Assembly (NCBI GenBank): GCA_030669595.1 | Contig: DAOVDG010000004.1 | Location: 1-37,638 of the forward strand | Reading direction: 5' to 3' | Length of the DNA stretch: 37,638 bases | From: Candidatus Thorarchaeota archaeon | GTDB taxonomy: Archaea > Asgardarchaeota > Thorarchaeia > Thorarchaeales > Thorarchaeaceae | Part shown: positions 22,866 to 32,131 of the stretch, one piece after another | Position numbering within the stretch: the stretch's first letter is position 1 | Layout: every line of letters begins with the position of its first letter | Notes under the pieces: generated by a model | What the model saw: only the letters and a program-made list of their open reading frames with translations | What the model was told of the DNA's origin: nothing | The model's database searches: none | Made by a program: the position numbers and the translations under genes

Positions 22866-25520
22866 TTGAATCGAAACGCACTAGTCATCTTTGCAATCGC
22901 AGTATTCATCGCTTTTGGTCTGATTTCACCAGTTAGCGCCTTTTACTTCGAGTTTGACTACTTCGAAACTGATAAGCTAGCATACGAGGTTGGCGAAACC
23001 ATTCACATGGTGGCCAAAGTCACTGCTGATTTCAGCGAGGATGGATGGTGTTACGTTTCTTTCGCAGTAGTCACTGATTTCGGGCCTGTCTTTGATGACG
23101 ACTATTTCATACCACCATCACCCGAAACTAGGATTCTTACCTCCTCATACATAATCCGGCCTGAACATACATTCCCAGGGGTCAATGGGACTAGTGGTTT
23201 TGTCATCTTCAATATCGAAGCCTTCGATGGATATTCTCAAGGAGCCAGTGAAACCATAGGGATTAACATAACCAAGGGCCCACTAACAGCATATGCACTG
23301 GAGCCACTATCTGTCCCTTATGGCACAAACAAGAGCTTTGACCTTGGAATTGTGAGCGTGCACAACAGCAACATAACTCTCTCGAATAGCCCAGTTTCCA
23401 TAGATATCTATAACTCGAATAACGAATTAGTGGTGCATTCAAACGACACGACAGACAATAATGGTGTAGTGACAGTGAACTGGAATTCATCCCTGGGACC
23501 ACCTGGGGACTACAATCTCACTGTTTCGTGTAATGGCACCGATGCATTTCATCTACTTTCAGAATCTCTCACACTCACTGTTCAACCCCCGGAATCTAGC
23601 TTGATTGTGATTTCGCATTCCAACTCAGTACACTGTCAGTCACACGACGGGAGCCATACTGACTTGGCAGATTTGCTTGTGAAACATCTTAATCATCTCT
23701 CAGAGCCGATAAATGACAGTATAGCTACATGGAGTACTGAATTCGCAAACGGAAATATGGCCAGCCTAGGAAATGGTACATACAGTTCCACAATCGCTTT
23801 TGCAGTAAATCCTGGACTCTATTGGGTGAATGTAACTGCAACCAACCCTTCGTATCAAGTAGCTCTAACTTCTGTGCTGATTACCGCCATCCAACGAGAT
23901 GTGATTGTCAATGTCGAGAGTGCGCAACCTGCCATATGTGGGCAGTCAATTATCATTGATGTTGTCGTAACTGATCAAACAGCCAACACTACAATCAACG
24001 CCATACCTCTATCTGTTAGTCTTTCAATCGGAAACAGCACGGAAATCATAGCCCAAGGGACGACTAACGAATCCGGCTGCTTCAGGCACTCCTTCCTGAT
24101 TCCGGAAACAAGCTGGGGCATAGGAGTAATCTCTGTTCAAACAAATGAAACAACTCACTACGTCCAGACGCATTGTCAAGAACCACTCAATGTTTCATTC
24201 ATCCCCAAGGTCACCCATGAAACATTGTTTCCTTCGGCTCTTGGCTATGAAACTGCGATATTGCTACATCTGACGGATCCACTGGATACTGATGTTGGAA
24301 GCATCTCTGTCGAACTTCTCAATTCTACGGGCTACATATTGGCTACCGGTACGAGCGATATGATTGGTCTGATTCTGCTGCAATGGTACACGACTCCGGG
24401 AACACAAGTGGGACTGGAGAACTACTCATTAATTATTCTTGATGAGCCCTCGAAACATGTCTGTGAAACAACACTTCTCCTTGAGTTTATGACATACTAT
24501 CCTCTTACACTCTCTTCAGTCCATACAATATGGAACGTTGTACGTGGTCAAAATGCAACTATTTGTTTCTCGATAGAATCCGAATGGGCTTTCCAACAGA
24601 CCATTGGGATAGATCTTCTAGATAGCGAACACCAGCTCTCCACAACTGAAATCATCGTAACTGACACGCTTGTGAATCTTACGTTTACAATTGCTCACAA
24701 TGTGTTTCTCGGTATGCATACGATTACTGTAAGCATCAATAACACAAAATGCATCGCGATAGGACCATTTGATCTCGAACTGATTGTCTATGGGACTATG
24801 GATGCAAACATCGTGATTATGGAGGCATTCTATGGAGAAACCATCGCCATGAGTCTGGATGTCCATGACGACAATGGCAGCATCCCGAATTCAATCAATG
24901 TCAATGTCTTTGTGGACCATATTGGAGATCCATTCTTCGTATGGATGAATCTAAGTCCGAGCTTACTTGGCTCGATTCCGCTGCCTCTTTGGATTATTCC
25001 CGGAGTTCACAACATCACATTCGAAGTGAGCAATCCGTGGCTCGAAACCGCGAACAGGTCTCTAGCTGTACTTATCTGGATGCGAACGAATCTGATACTT
25101 AAAATCTCAGTGGACGAACGTGGACAGGACGGCCAATCGAGTGTAGAGCCATTTGGTATTCAGACTGAAGTCATCGCAGCATCTATTTCATCAGGCTCAA
25201 TCATGAGTCCTCCCCCAATCTTGTTAAGAGATACTACACCGACGGATTCGCCAACTGCACGCGACACTTCTCCTGCCAATTGCCCCAAGTTGAGCTCCGG
25301 CACGAGTAATCGCTCCACAGTATGGGCAAACTCCTTAATTTCCTTGTCTGGAAATGGCCATAGAGTACGCAGTCTTAGAGATCTGATTGAGCTTGCGCTG
25401 GTGTCGGTGGCCATGACCTCATCAACTGACCTTGAAGTACAGCCAAATGAAACGATACCCCATTCAGCTTCAGAGGGGCCGGCAACAACAACATCAGCTA
25501 GGAGATCGCGATTCTCCTGA
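22866..25520 (+). CDS. Secreted Ig-like repeat surface protein, probably broken at the 3' end
   Basis: Open frame of 884 codons from TTG 22866. It has a signal peptide (LVIFAIAVFIAFGLISPVSA), then Ig-like beta domains with the same repeat logic as the 16696 protein (TTDNNGVVTVNW, TTNESGCFRHSF) and many N-x-S/T sites. The recognisable repeats run to about codon 745 (MRTNLILKIS). The remaining 120-odd codons are antisense to korA, of Ser/Thr/Pro-rich shadow composition, and contain no membrane anchor, unlike the paralogue. The genuine part therefore ends near 25.1 kb and the normal C-terminus is missing. A weak TATA (CTATATC) lies at about 22811. Confidence 0.68.
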   Translation: MNRNALVIFAIAVFIAFGLISPVSAFYFEFDYFETDKLAYEVGETIHMVAKVTADFSEDGWCYVSFAVVTDFGPVFDDDYFIPPSPETRILTSSYIIRPEHTFPGVNGTSGFVIFNIEAFDGYSQGASETIGINITKGPLTAYALEPLSVPYGTNKSFDLGIVSVHNSNITLSNSPVSIDIYNSNNELVVHSNDTTDNNGVVTVNWNSSLGPPGDYNLTVSCNGTDAFHLLSESLTLTVQPPESSLIVISHSNSVHCQSHDGSHTDLADLLVKHLNHLSEPINDSIATWSTEFANGNMASLGNGTYSSTIAFAVNPGLYWVNVTATNPSYQVALTSVLITAIQRDVIVNVESAQPAICGQSIIIDVVVTDQTANTTINAIPLSVSLSIGNSTEIIAQGTTNESGCFRHSFLIPETSWGIGVISVQTNETTHYVQTHCQEPLNVSFIPKVTHETLFPSALGYETAILLHLTDPLDTDVGSISVELLNSTGYILATGTSDMIGLILLQWYTTPGTQVGLENYSLIILDEPSKHVCETTLLLEFMTYYPLTLSSVHTIWNVVRGQNATICFSIESEWAFQQTIGIDLLDSEHQLSTTEIIVTDTLVNLTFTIAHNVFLGMHTITVSINNTKCIAIGPFDLELIVYGTMDANIVIMEAFYGETIAMSLDVHDDNGSIPNSINVNVFVDHIGDPFFVWMNLSPSLLGSIPLPLWIIPGVHNITFEVSNPWLETANRSLAVLIWMRTNLILKISVDERGQDGQSSVEPFGIQTEVIAASISSGSIMSPPPILLRDTTPTDSPTARDTSPANCPKLSSGTSNRSTVWANSLISLSGNGHRVRSLRDLIELALVSVAMTSSTDLEVQPNETIPHSASEGPATTTSARRSRFS

Positions 25521-26293
25521 ATCTTCGTTGCCAATCTGCGTACAAGTCTATCATGGACCCTAGGATCAGCAGTTTTCCTGAAGCCATGTTGATCATGAGT
25601 GGAACCAGTGACAAGTAGATTGTGGCCATCTCCAAACCTCGGCATCATTGATTTCCCCTCCTCGTCTACCGCTCCATACGGCAGCTCACCGACTCTTGCT
25701 AGTCTTCTCTTGATGGTAACGTTTTGGTTGGGGCTCACAACCACTCTCTCTCGGGAATGTGCCACTATCTCATCAGAGAGGAGTATCACAGGATGCCGGA
25801 GGTGTTCTGATAACTTGAATGCTCTTACTGTAAGCTCATAAGTTTCTTGAGCGGAGCTTGGTGCCAAGACAATGCTTTCATGGTCCCCGTGTGTCCCCCA
25901 TCTGGCCTGCATGAAGTCGCCTTGGGCTGCTTTCGTAGCTTGTCCTGTACTTGGTCCAGCACGTTGCACGTTAACAATTACACAGGGAGTTTCAGTCATA
26001 ATGGCATATCCTATGTTCTCCTGCATCAAACTGAAGCCAGGTCCCGAAGTGGCAGTCATTGTGAGCTTTCCACCCCACGAACTACCAATAACTGCTGAGA
26101 TCGCTCCAATTTCGTCCTCCATCTGGAGATATACGCCTCCCACTTCTGGCAAACGGCGCGACATTATTTCTGCGATCTCCGAAGCAGGAGTTATCGGATA
26201 ACCTGCAAAGAATTTGCACCCTGCAGCAATTGCAGCTTCCGCACAGGCGTGGTTTCCCTGCCAAAAATTCACAGACTGCTCTTGGGAAGACAT
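25160..26293 (-). CDS. korA: 2-oxoacid:ferredoxin oxidoreductase alpha subunit (KorA type)
   Basis: 377 aa. Motifs: WQGNHACAEAAIAAGC, GYPITPASEIAE, EDEIGAI, ATSGPGFSLMQENIG, and QRAGPSTGQATK, all typical of the KorA subunit that oxidises 2-oxoglutarate to succinyl-CoA with ferredoxin. The open frame runs to 26428 but would overlap tRNA-Gly. ATG 26293 (MSSQEQSVNF) matches the family N-terminus and is the start taken. Its C-terminus (EIDAAMTSV) is intact, but the korB gene expected downstream on this strand is absent; an opposite-strand surface-protein gene overlaps it instead. Confidence 0.9.
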   Translation of the reverse strand: MSSQEQSVNFWQGNHACAEAAIAAGCKFFAGYPITPASEIAEIMSRRLPEVGGVYLQMEDEIGAISAVIGSSWGGKLTMTATSGPGFSLMQENIGYAIMTETPCVIVNVQRAGPSTGQATKAAQGDFMQARWGTHGDHESIVLAPSSAQETYELTVRAFKLSEHLRHPVILLSDEIVAHSRERVVVSPNQNVTIKRRLARVGELPYGAVDEEGKSMMPRFGDGHNLLVTGSTHDQHGFRKTADPRVHDRLVRRLATKIQENRDLLADVVVAGPSEAEWGIVSFGCTSRSVDEVMATDTSASSIRSLRLRTLWPFPDKEIKEFAHTVERLLVPELNLGQLAGEVSRAVGESVGVVSLNKIGGGLMIEPDEIDAAMTSV

Positions 26294-26384
26294 ATAATCA
26301 ATCTCAGGAATCCCCACTCCATGAACCCAAGATAAGGATATTCTTGGGGCACTTCGAACACCACACGATTCCTTATGCCGATAC

Positions 26385-26397
26385 CTTTTTTTTATCC
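26385..26397 (+). promoter_or_regulatory. TATA-like element for tRNA-Gly, possibly shared with korA
   Basis: CTTTTTTTTATCC, centred about 28 bp before the tRNA 5' end, the usual spacing for an archaeal TATA box. Read on the minus strand it is GGATAAAAAAAAG, about 95 bp before the korA ATG, so it may serve both directions. Confidence 0.45.
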
Positions 26398-26420
26398 TAT
26401 GATACAAGGCAGACTGCCAA

Positions 26421-26494
26421 GCGGCCATGGTCTAGTTTGGTTAGGATGGAAGCTTCCCAAGCTTCTCGCCCGGGTTCAAATCCCGGTGGCCGCA
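26421..26494 (+). tRNA. tRNA-Gly (CCC)
   Basis: Acceptor GCGGCCA/TGGCCGC, a T arm with GGTTCAAATCC, and anticodon stem GAAGC/GCTTC with loop TTCCCAA, giving anticodon CCC (reads GGG). Discriminator A; CCA is not encoded, unlike the tRNA-Glu here. The 267 bp from here to cdc6 show no gene and no ORB. Confidence 0.95.
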
Positions 26495-26761
26495 CACTTT
26501 TGTTCCAATATCCCAACCTAGGTGGCTCACCATTTGCACATACCATACCGTTCTCCTGCAGTCAAGTTTAAGGGCAATGCGATGAATCTATCCCTGGCGA
26601 GTGATGATTGCTATGACCCCGATGAGTCAAACATGACGATGATATGGATCTTGAGTGAGGAGCTCGCCACAATTACTTTCGGCAACCTCTGCCGTCAATG
26701 TGCATTTAATCGCACACCGCACGTAATGCTTTTATGCATCCATAAGTGAGAAAACAATGAG

Positions 26762-27955
26762 ATGCCCCACGATTATGTTGAGGAAGAACTAGGTCGACAC
26801 AGTGTGTTCAAGTCAGAGCAATTTCTGTCCATCGACTATGTCCCTGAAGTTCTTCCACATCGAGAACTAGAACTAAGGACCTTAGCACAGAGCTTCAAGA
26901 CACTCATAACAACTCCAGGACGTACCAGTCAGCGATTCATAATCGAAGGCTCAGTCGGGACAGGCAAGACGGCGGTTGCGAAGCGATTCACAGAACAAAT
27001 GGTTCAAGCTGCCGAGAGACGTGGAATTCGCCTGCATAAGCTTCACATCAACTGCAGGATTAACAAGAGCGAATACCTAGTATACTTACGAATGCTAAGA
27101 GAATTCAAACCGAAATTTCCCCGTAGAGGCCACTCGCCTGAAGAGCTTTTGCAGATGCTAGTCGAAGTGCTAGACATGGAGGACCGCTATCTGCTCCTGA
27201 TTCTAGATGAACTTGACTATTTTATCAATCAGAGGGGGGCTAACATTCTATATGACCTTACACGCCTGATGGATGATCGATTGAACGCGCCACAACGACT
27301 TTCCATGATTGCGGTAGGACGAAGCATACCTCTCGACGGGGACATCCTCGATTCAAGCATTTTAAGCACACTGCAGCGGAATGTTATGCGATTCGAGAGA
27401 TACAGTTCAGAAGCTCTCTATGCTATTCTAGAAGATAGAGTGAAAATTACTTTTGAGAATGACACAATAATGGATGAAACGCTCCAGGTAATTTCTGACA
27501 TCGCATCAGAACATGGAGATGCCAGATACGCCATCGAACTACTGTGGCGAGCAGGAAAACAGGCTGATCGTAACCGAGTCAGAGTCGTAATTCCTGACTA
27601 TGCTCGCCAAGCAAAGGTCGACACACATCCCGAGCTCCGGAAGGAGATTTTCGCCACACTTCCTATTCACAACAAGCTAGTCCTTCTGGCCGCAGCCAGA
27701 CAACTCAAGGAAGTTAGGAGCGCTTACGTGACAATGGGGGAGGTTGAAGAGAGGTATCGAGCAGTCTGCGAGGAGTATGACGAAGAGCCACGGGCACACA
27801 CACAAGTCTGGGAATGGGTTCAAAACCTTAATGCACATGGTGTAGTAGATACAAAGCGCTCTGGAGCGGGCCAAAGAGGACAGACCACACTCATTGGCCT
27901 TTCTGACGTGCCTGCTGAGATGCTAGAACGATTTCTTTTGGAACTGCTAGAATAG
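26762..27955 (+). CDS. cdc6: Orc1/Cdc6-family replication initiator, divergent
   Basis: 397 aa: AAA+ domain with Walker A GSVGTGKT at 63-70 and Walker B LLLILDEL at 144-151, a lid with HGDARYAIELLWRAG (sensor 2 region), and a C-terminal winged helix from about residue 290. The family binds ORB sites and loads MCM at origins. Two usual features are changed. The sensor-1 region reads IAVGRS without the Asn, and box VII, normally LDPRVxSSL, reads LDSSILSTL without the Arg finger. It may therefore be a regulatory or non-classical paralogue. No ORB lies next to it; the ORBs are 20-24 kb to the left. A TATA-like CTTTTATG is about 30 bp before the ATG. Confidence 0.88.
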   Translation: MPHDYVEEELGRHSVFKSEQFLSIDYVPEVLPHRELELRTLAQSFKTLITTPGRTSQRFIIEGSVGTGKTAVAKRFTEQMVQAAERRGIRLHKLHINCRINKSEYLVYLRMLREFKPKFPRRGHSPEELLQMLVEVLDMEDRYLLLILDELDYFINQRGANILYDLTRLMDDRLNAPQRLSMIAVGRSIPLDGDILDSSILSTLQRNVMRFERYSSEALYAILEDRVKITFENDTIMDETLQVISDIASEHGDARYAIELLWRAGKQADRNRVRVVIPDYARQAKVDTHPELRKEIFATLPIHNKLVLLAAARQLKEVRSAYVTMGEVEERYRAVCEEYDEEPRAHTQVWEWVQNLNAHGVVDTKRSGAGQRGQTTLIGLSDVPAEMLERFLLELLE

Positions 27956-27963
27956 TCCACGAT

Positions 27964-28260
27964 ATGGTGACCCCTATGAATTTGCGGACACAGACCAAGA
28001 TTCCTATTGAAGAGCTATTCTCTTCGAGGGGGCGAATCAAGATAATCAAAGAACTCGCAACATCAAGCGAGCTAAACATCACAGAACTATGCAAACGCGT
28101 TGGCCTTAATCATAGCTCAACAAAACAACACCTCACAATCCTTATGAAAACAGGCCTTATTGAAGAGAAGGTCTTTGGACGAATCAAAATCTACAGATAT
28201 CGCATCGAGGACATGCGTGCCCGTTCTCTTAGGAATCTCATCGATTTGTGGGAATCATAA
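27964..28260 (+). CDS. Winged-helix (ArsR-like) transcriptional regulator
   Basis: 98 aa, essentially one winged helix: SSRGRIKIIKELATSSELN, recognition helix NHSSTKQHLTILMKTGLI, wing VFGRIKIYRYR, short C-terminal helix. Typical of small archaeal DNA-binding regulators; no ligand-binding cysteines. It begins 8 bp after cdc6 and ends 16 bp before truA, so the three may be co-transcribed. Target unknown. ATG 27964 or 27976 could be the start. Confidence 0.8.
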   Translation: MVTPMNLRTQTKIPIEELFSSRGRIKIIKELATSSELNITELCKRVGLNHSSTKQHLTILMKTGLIEEKVFGRIKIYRYRIEDMRARSLRNLIDLWES

Positions 28261-28276
28261 TGGAGACCGGAGTCAA

Positions 28277-29107
28277 TTGACCTCTTACATTGGACGACTC
28301 TTCTATCTCGGGGATGAATACCATGGATCCCAGTGGCAACCTGGTCTACGTACAGTTCAGGGCGAACTTATCGATGCCTTGGCCGCGTGGAGCGGAGAAA
28401 CTCATTCACCTTCCACGGTTCAGCTTGCTGGCAGGACTGATAGAGGGGTGCACAGCATTGGTCAGATAGTGTTGGTTAAGACGGACAAGCGTTTCGACGT
28501 TGATGGTGTAAACAAGCACCTACCAAATGACATCAGACTGTGGGCACATGCTAAAGCTCCCGAAGATTTCAAACCTCGCTATAGTATACTCATGCGACAT
28601 TACAGGTACTACCTTGACACCACTGAACTCAATCTTGACCTTTCCTTAATGAAACAAGCCGCACAACTCCTAACGGGGTCACACGATTTCTCACTGTTGT
28701 CAAAGCCTGATGGAAACCGTGGCACGTCCGCAACAATCCTGAATATGAGCTTGAGGGCAGCAAACGGGACCCTCTCGATTGATGTCTTTGGCATTAGTTT
28801 TCTCTGGAAACTCGTTCGAAAGATAGTTTCTCTATTGACTAGGATTGGGAATGGCGAACTTCAGCTGAACGCAGTACGCAAGCTCTTGGAACAGACAAAT
28901 GTACTTCCCGGGGGAATCAACCCCTCTCCTCCAGAGAGTCTTGTTCTCTTGGATGTAATAGTGCCGATTCGTATGAACGTGAGCAAACACGGCAGACGAA
29001 AAATCCAAAAGGAACTCGCAAGACGACTTAGCTATCTTCACCGATCTACAATGACTTTTTCCGCTCTTACCGAGAGCTTCGACTCCGGTCGAAGACACCA
29101 CCCTTGA
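28277..29107 (+). CDS. truA: tRNA pseudouridine(38-40) synthase
   Basis: 276 aa. It converts uridines 38-40 in tRNA anticodon arms to pseudouridine. Motifs: FYLGDEYHGSQWQP near the N-terminus, the catalytic-Asp loop LAGRTDRGVHSIGQ, PRYSILMRHYRYY, GSHDFSLLSK and the C-terminal GISFLWKLVRKIV. The frame is open back to 28160, inside the regulator gene, but homology and GGAG (28269-28272) support TTG 28277. The last 41 bp overlap the convergent rfcL gene. Confidence 0.92.
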   Translation: MTSYIGRLFYLGDEYHGSQWQPGLRTVQGELIDALAAWSGETHSPSTVQLAGRTDRGVHSIGQIVLVKTDKRFDVDGVNKHLPNDIRLWAHAKAPEDFKPRYSILMRHYRYYLDTTELNLDLSLMKQAAQLLTGSHDFSLLSKPDGNRGTSATILNMSLRAANGTLSIDVFGISFLWKLVRKIVSLLTRIGNGELQLNAVRKLLEQTNVLPGGINPSPPESLVLLDVIVPIRMNVSKHGRRKIQKELARRLSYLHRSTMTFSALTESFDSGRRHHP

Positions 29108-30287
29108 TTTCTAGCCAGCTGGCGAAGTTTCCTTTCAGCTTCGGTTCTCGTTCAAGTATTCTCTCAATTGCATCCTGATGAGTGCGAGCGCCTCTTCTAA
29201 CTGAAACACCCGTGAATTTCGCCAGTTTCGTAAGAATTTGTGTCTTTTTCTCCCGCTTTCTATTTCCTTGCCAGACCAGCAATGGCCAATTGGGTTCAGC
29301 ATAATCAACATGTCGAAATGGCGATTCTTGTCGACTTGTCGCTACTCCTGCAGAGAGGAAGTCATAGACGTAGGAGAGCAGTTTCCAATTCTGCTTTCGC
29401 ATTATTCGTCCCAGAGTGAGGTCTCCGAGAGATAGCGCCTCAAATCCCAAGTCCAATTCTTTGGTACTCCTAAGATGGAGGTGTACATTCTGCTCAAGCC
29501 ACAGCAGCAAACTCTCATAATCGACATCAGCCTCAGACACAACTCTCTGTGCTGCAACTGAGTCAGTGGTCATGAAGAGTCGACGAAGTGCCTCCTTCAC
29601 ATTGCGCTTGATGTCCCGCGAGGGAAGTTCTCCCTCTAGAGGAGGTCCTCCCTTCAGGATAGCTTCCAAGTCTGATATTGCAGCACGAAGGTCTCCAGCA
29701 GAACGATCTGCTATCTCCTCTAGAATCTTGTCTTTCACAAGTGCATCCTGGTTATCAGCTATCCGCCTTAACACACCCATAACATCACTGGGTTCTATAG
29801 GTTCAAAGACCAACACAAGAGAGTTTTTTCTAAGGTCTTTCAAACGGGGACTACTAGGATCATTCGCTGTCATCACAATTGGATGTACAGACTCTGCAAT
29901 CACATTCAGTATTGCACCAACTCCTCCTCGATCACTTGTCCCCGAAAGTCCATCCACTTCGTCGAGCAGAATTATCCTCAGGCGTCCATCTAGAGTCTGT
30001 TGCGTGGCAGCTATCCAAACAGTTGTTCCTATACTCCCCTTGTTGCGCTTATCACTTGCATTGAATTCAACTAGTTCTATGTCTAGGTCGTGACTCAATG
30101 CACCAATGGATGCTGTCTTTCCTACTCCCGACGGACCGATAAGAAGTATTGCCTTTCTCTTAGGAATTCCTCTCCTCCAAGATGATATCCACTCCCTCAG
30201 CGTGTGAATTGTGTCCGTGTTTCCCACAAGCTGCCCTTGACTTCTTGGTCTGTATCTCTCTGGCCATGGGAGGTTGTCCCTGTTCAC
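29067..30287 (-). CDS. rfcL: Replication factor C large subunit
   Basis: 406 aa; with RfcS it loads the PCNA clamp at primer ends. N-terminal WPERYRPRSQGQLVGN, Walker A GPSGVGKT, Walker B LLDEVDGL, and SAGDLRAAISDLEA in the lid are all in place. The C-terminal collar ends SRSSR with no PIP-box; the archaeal large subunit often has one, so this copy is short at the end. GTG 30287 starts 6 bp after the rfcS stop, an operon rfcS-rfcL. Confidence 0.94.
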   Translation of the reverse strand: MNRDNLPWPERYRPRSQGQLVGNTDTIHTLREWISSWRRGIPKRKAILLIGPSGVGKTASIGALSHDLDIELVEFNASDKRNKGSIGTTVWIAATQQTLDGRLRIILLDEVDGLSGTSDRGGVGAILNVIAESVHPIVMTANDPSSPRLKDLRKNSLVLVFEPIEPSDVMGVLRRIADNQDALVKDKILEEIADRSAGDLRAAISDLEAILKGGPPLEGELPSRDIKRNVKEALRRLFMTTDSVAAQRVVSEADVDYESLLLWLEQNVHLHLRSTKELDLGFEALSLGDLTLGRIMRKQNWKLLSYVYDFLSAGVATSRQESPFRHVDYAEPNWPLLVWQGNRKREKKTQILTKLAKFTGVSVRRGARTHQDAIERILEREPKLKGNFASWLEIKGGVFDRSRSSR

Positions 30288-30293
30288 GTTTTG

Positions 30294-31238
30294 TCACAGC
30301 CCCATAAAGGCAAGTAATGCAGCCAGCTGAATTTCCCCATCTGCTCCTTCTGATATTCTAAACTCTGCCTCTGCAGTCCTTTCCAGCACATTCATTTTTC
30401 CTTGCTCAGGGAGTTCTGACGATAGTATTTCACGGTGAATTTGCCGAACCAAATCTACGGGTGAAACGCCTTGATGATACGTCAGGTCCTTCAAGATATC
30501 AAGGGCTTCGTGGTATCTCTTCTCCCGGGACGCACTTAGCATACTTCTGATTCTCGCAGGATCAGCTCGTCCAGAAATGGAGTAGATAACATCGTCGGTG
30601 ACTTTCTCACCGGTAGATGACGATGCCTGCAACAAATTGATTGCAGCTCTCATATCACCCTTGGAAAGATAGAGAATTGCATCAATTCCCTTAGTGCCCA
30701 GCTTGACTCCTTCTGCCTTTGCGATATACTTCAGTCTCCCTAACATCGCTTCATCGCTAAGTCGAGCGAACTTGAAGATGACACATCTTGATTGAATCGG
30801 CGGAATTATCCGGCTTGAGTAGTTGCATAGCAGAATCATTCGGCAGGACGCCGCGTATGATTCCATGGTTCGTCTCAGAGCGTGTTGAGCATCTCCAGTC
30901 AGATGATCAGCCTCGTCCAAGGCAAGAATCCTGAATGGTGCATCACCAGCTGGCATGGCCCTTGCGAAATTCTTAATCTGATTCCTCACGACATCGATAC
31001 CCCTCTCATCACTCGCATTCAGCTCCATAAAGTTACGATTAAAGGAATCGCCAAAGAGATCTCTTGCCATTGCCATGACTGCAGTTGTCTTACTGGTCCC
31101 CGGAGGACCTGCGAATAGACAATGAGGTACCGCCTTTGCTTTAACGAATCTGACCAACCTATCGACCACAGGCTCTTGCCCGATGATATCATTCAGTGTC
31201 CGAGGGCGATATTTTTCAGTCCATAGATCGATATCCAT
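30294..31238 (-). CDS. rfcS: Replication factor C small subunit
   Basis: 314 aa: WTEKYRPRTLNDIIGQ, Walker A, Walker B LALDEADHLT, sensor 1 CNYSSRI, SRC motif IQSRC (Arg finger), and lid KGDMRAAINLLQ. Walker A reads GPPGTSKT instead of GPPGTGKT (Ser49, codon 31092-31094), an unusual change of the glycine before the catalytic Lys. The rest is canonical. It is divergent from the gins-mcm-hel308 operon across a 218-bp promoter region that also contains CTATAAAA on the plus strand near 31299. Confidence 0.96.
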   Translation of the reverse strand: MDIDLWTEKYRPRTLNDIIGQEPVVDRLVRFVKAKAVPHCLFAGPPGTSKTTAVMAMARDLFGDSFNRNFMELNASDERGIDVVRNQIKNFARAMPAGDAPFRILALDEADHLTGDAQHALRRTMESYAASCRMILLCNYSSRIIPPIQSRCVIFKFARLSDEAMLGRLKYIAKAEGVKLGTKGIDAILYLSKGDMRAAINLLQASSSTGEKVTDDVIYSISGRADPARIRSMLSASREKRYHEALDILKDLTYHQGVSPVDLVRQIHREILSSELPEQGKMNVLERTAEAEFRISEGADGEIQLAALLAFMGL

Positions 31239-31456
31239 TCAAAATCCCATCCTGAATATGAAATTCCTGCCTTCCGTAGAGAGGAGTGATGGACACACTC
31301 TATAAAACCCTTAAAAGATTCACTGGAGAGTCTTGGCAACTCTATTACATTCCCTATGCTTATGAACTGCAACTAGTCTGACGTCTTCATACAAACAAGC
31401 TTCTCTTTGTTTTAATTCTTTCAGCCGTCTTACAGCAATGTCTTTATCACATTGGA

Positions 31457-32041
31457 ATGCGAGTTGCGCGTAGTGCAACCATCATGAAGCTTCACAGCGA
31501 ATCTACAGAAGTTATTGACCGCTTCAGAATGATGTTCATGAATGACTCTCGAACATGTACATTCAAGGAACAAGCCCCAGAGCTAATAATCGGAGGCCGA
31601 AAACTAGGCCCTTTTCAATCTGGTGAGCAGGCAAATCTACCGAATTGGGTTATAGAGCAACTCGTGACACATGGATTGGCTAACATAGCTCCTGAAGATG
31701 CTTACGAATCGTTGAGACGCCTTCTGAATCTTCATCGGGAGGAGGAGAAACAACCTCATAAGCTTCAGACATTTCATCCGTTTCTGTATGCTGCGCTCAA
31801 CCGCAAGATGCTTCGACTCCAAAAGGACAGGACCTCAATAGATCCGCGCAGATACGAGGAGATTGAGAGGATGCAGCGCATGGTTCCATTCTTAGTAGAA
31901 ACTCGACTTTCCAAAATAATCCGCGTGGCCAAATCGGGCGCATATCAGGAGAAGCGGAAGCAGATGACGAATGAAGAACGATGGTTGTGTGCGGAGGTCG
32001 CAGAGCTACTCTCTGTTTGGCGCACAAAAGTAATGGAATAG
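31457..32041 (+). CDS. GINS complex subunit (Gins23-like)
   Basis: 194 aa. A small N-terminal beta domain (CTFKEQAPELIIGGRKLGPF and the conserved LPNWVIEQL) is followed by a helical domain with RRYEEIERMQRMVPFLVETRLSKI. The beta-then-helical order matches Gins23 (Psf2/Psf3 type) rather than Gins51. GINS with MCM and GAN/Cdc45-like protein forms the CMG-type replicative helicase. It lies 90 bp upstream of mcm on the same strand, a recurrent archaeal arrangement. ATG 31457 used; ATG 31484 is an alternative. Confidence 0.8.
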   Translation: MRVARSATIMKLHSESTEVIDRFRMMFMNDSRTCTFKEQAPELIIGGRKLGPFQSGEQANLPNWVIEQLVTHGLANIAPEDAYESLRRLLNLHREEEKQPHKLQTFHPFLYAALNRKMLRLQKDRTSIDPRRYEEIERMQRMVPFLVETRLSKIIRVAKSGAYQEKRKQMTNEERWLCAEVAELLSVWRTKVME

Positions 32042-32131
32042 ACTCCATGAAATACAGGAGCTTAAATACAACTCCAATGGACTTAACGATGAGGGCTGAG
32101 CAGGTGCTCGACCGAATCCCTCCTTCGTGCA

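Noticed and set aside
29566-30093. 175-codon plus-strand frame inside rfcL
   Set aside because: Antisense shadow of the conserved AAA+ domain.
31290-31330. Possible fourth ORB (CTCCAGTGAA then AAGGGT on the minus strand) upstream of rfcS/gins
   Set aside because: The dyad is broken and the spacing to the G-string is about 7 instead of 3 bases; too degenerate to call.
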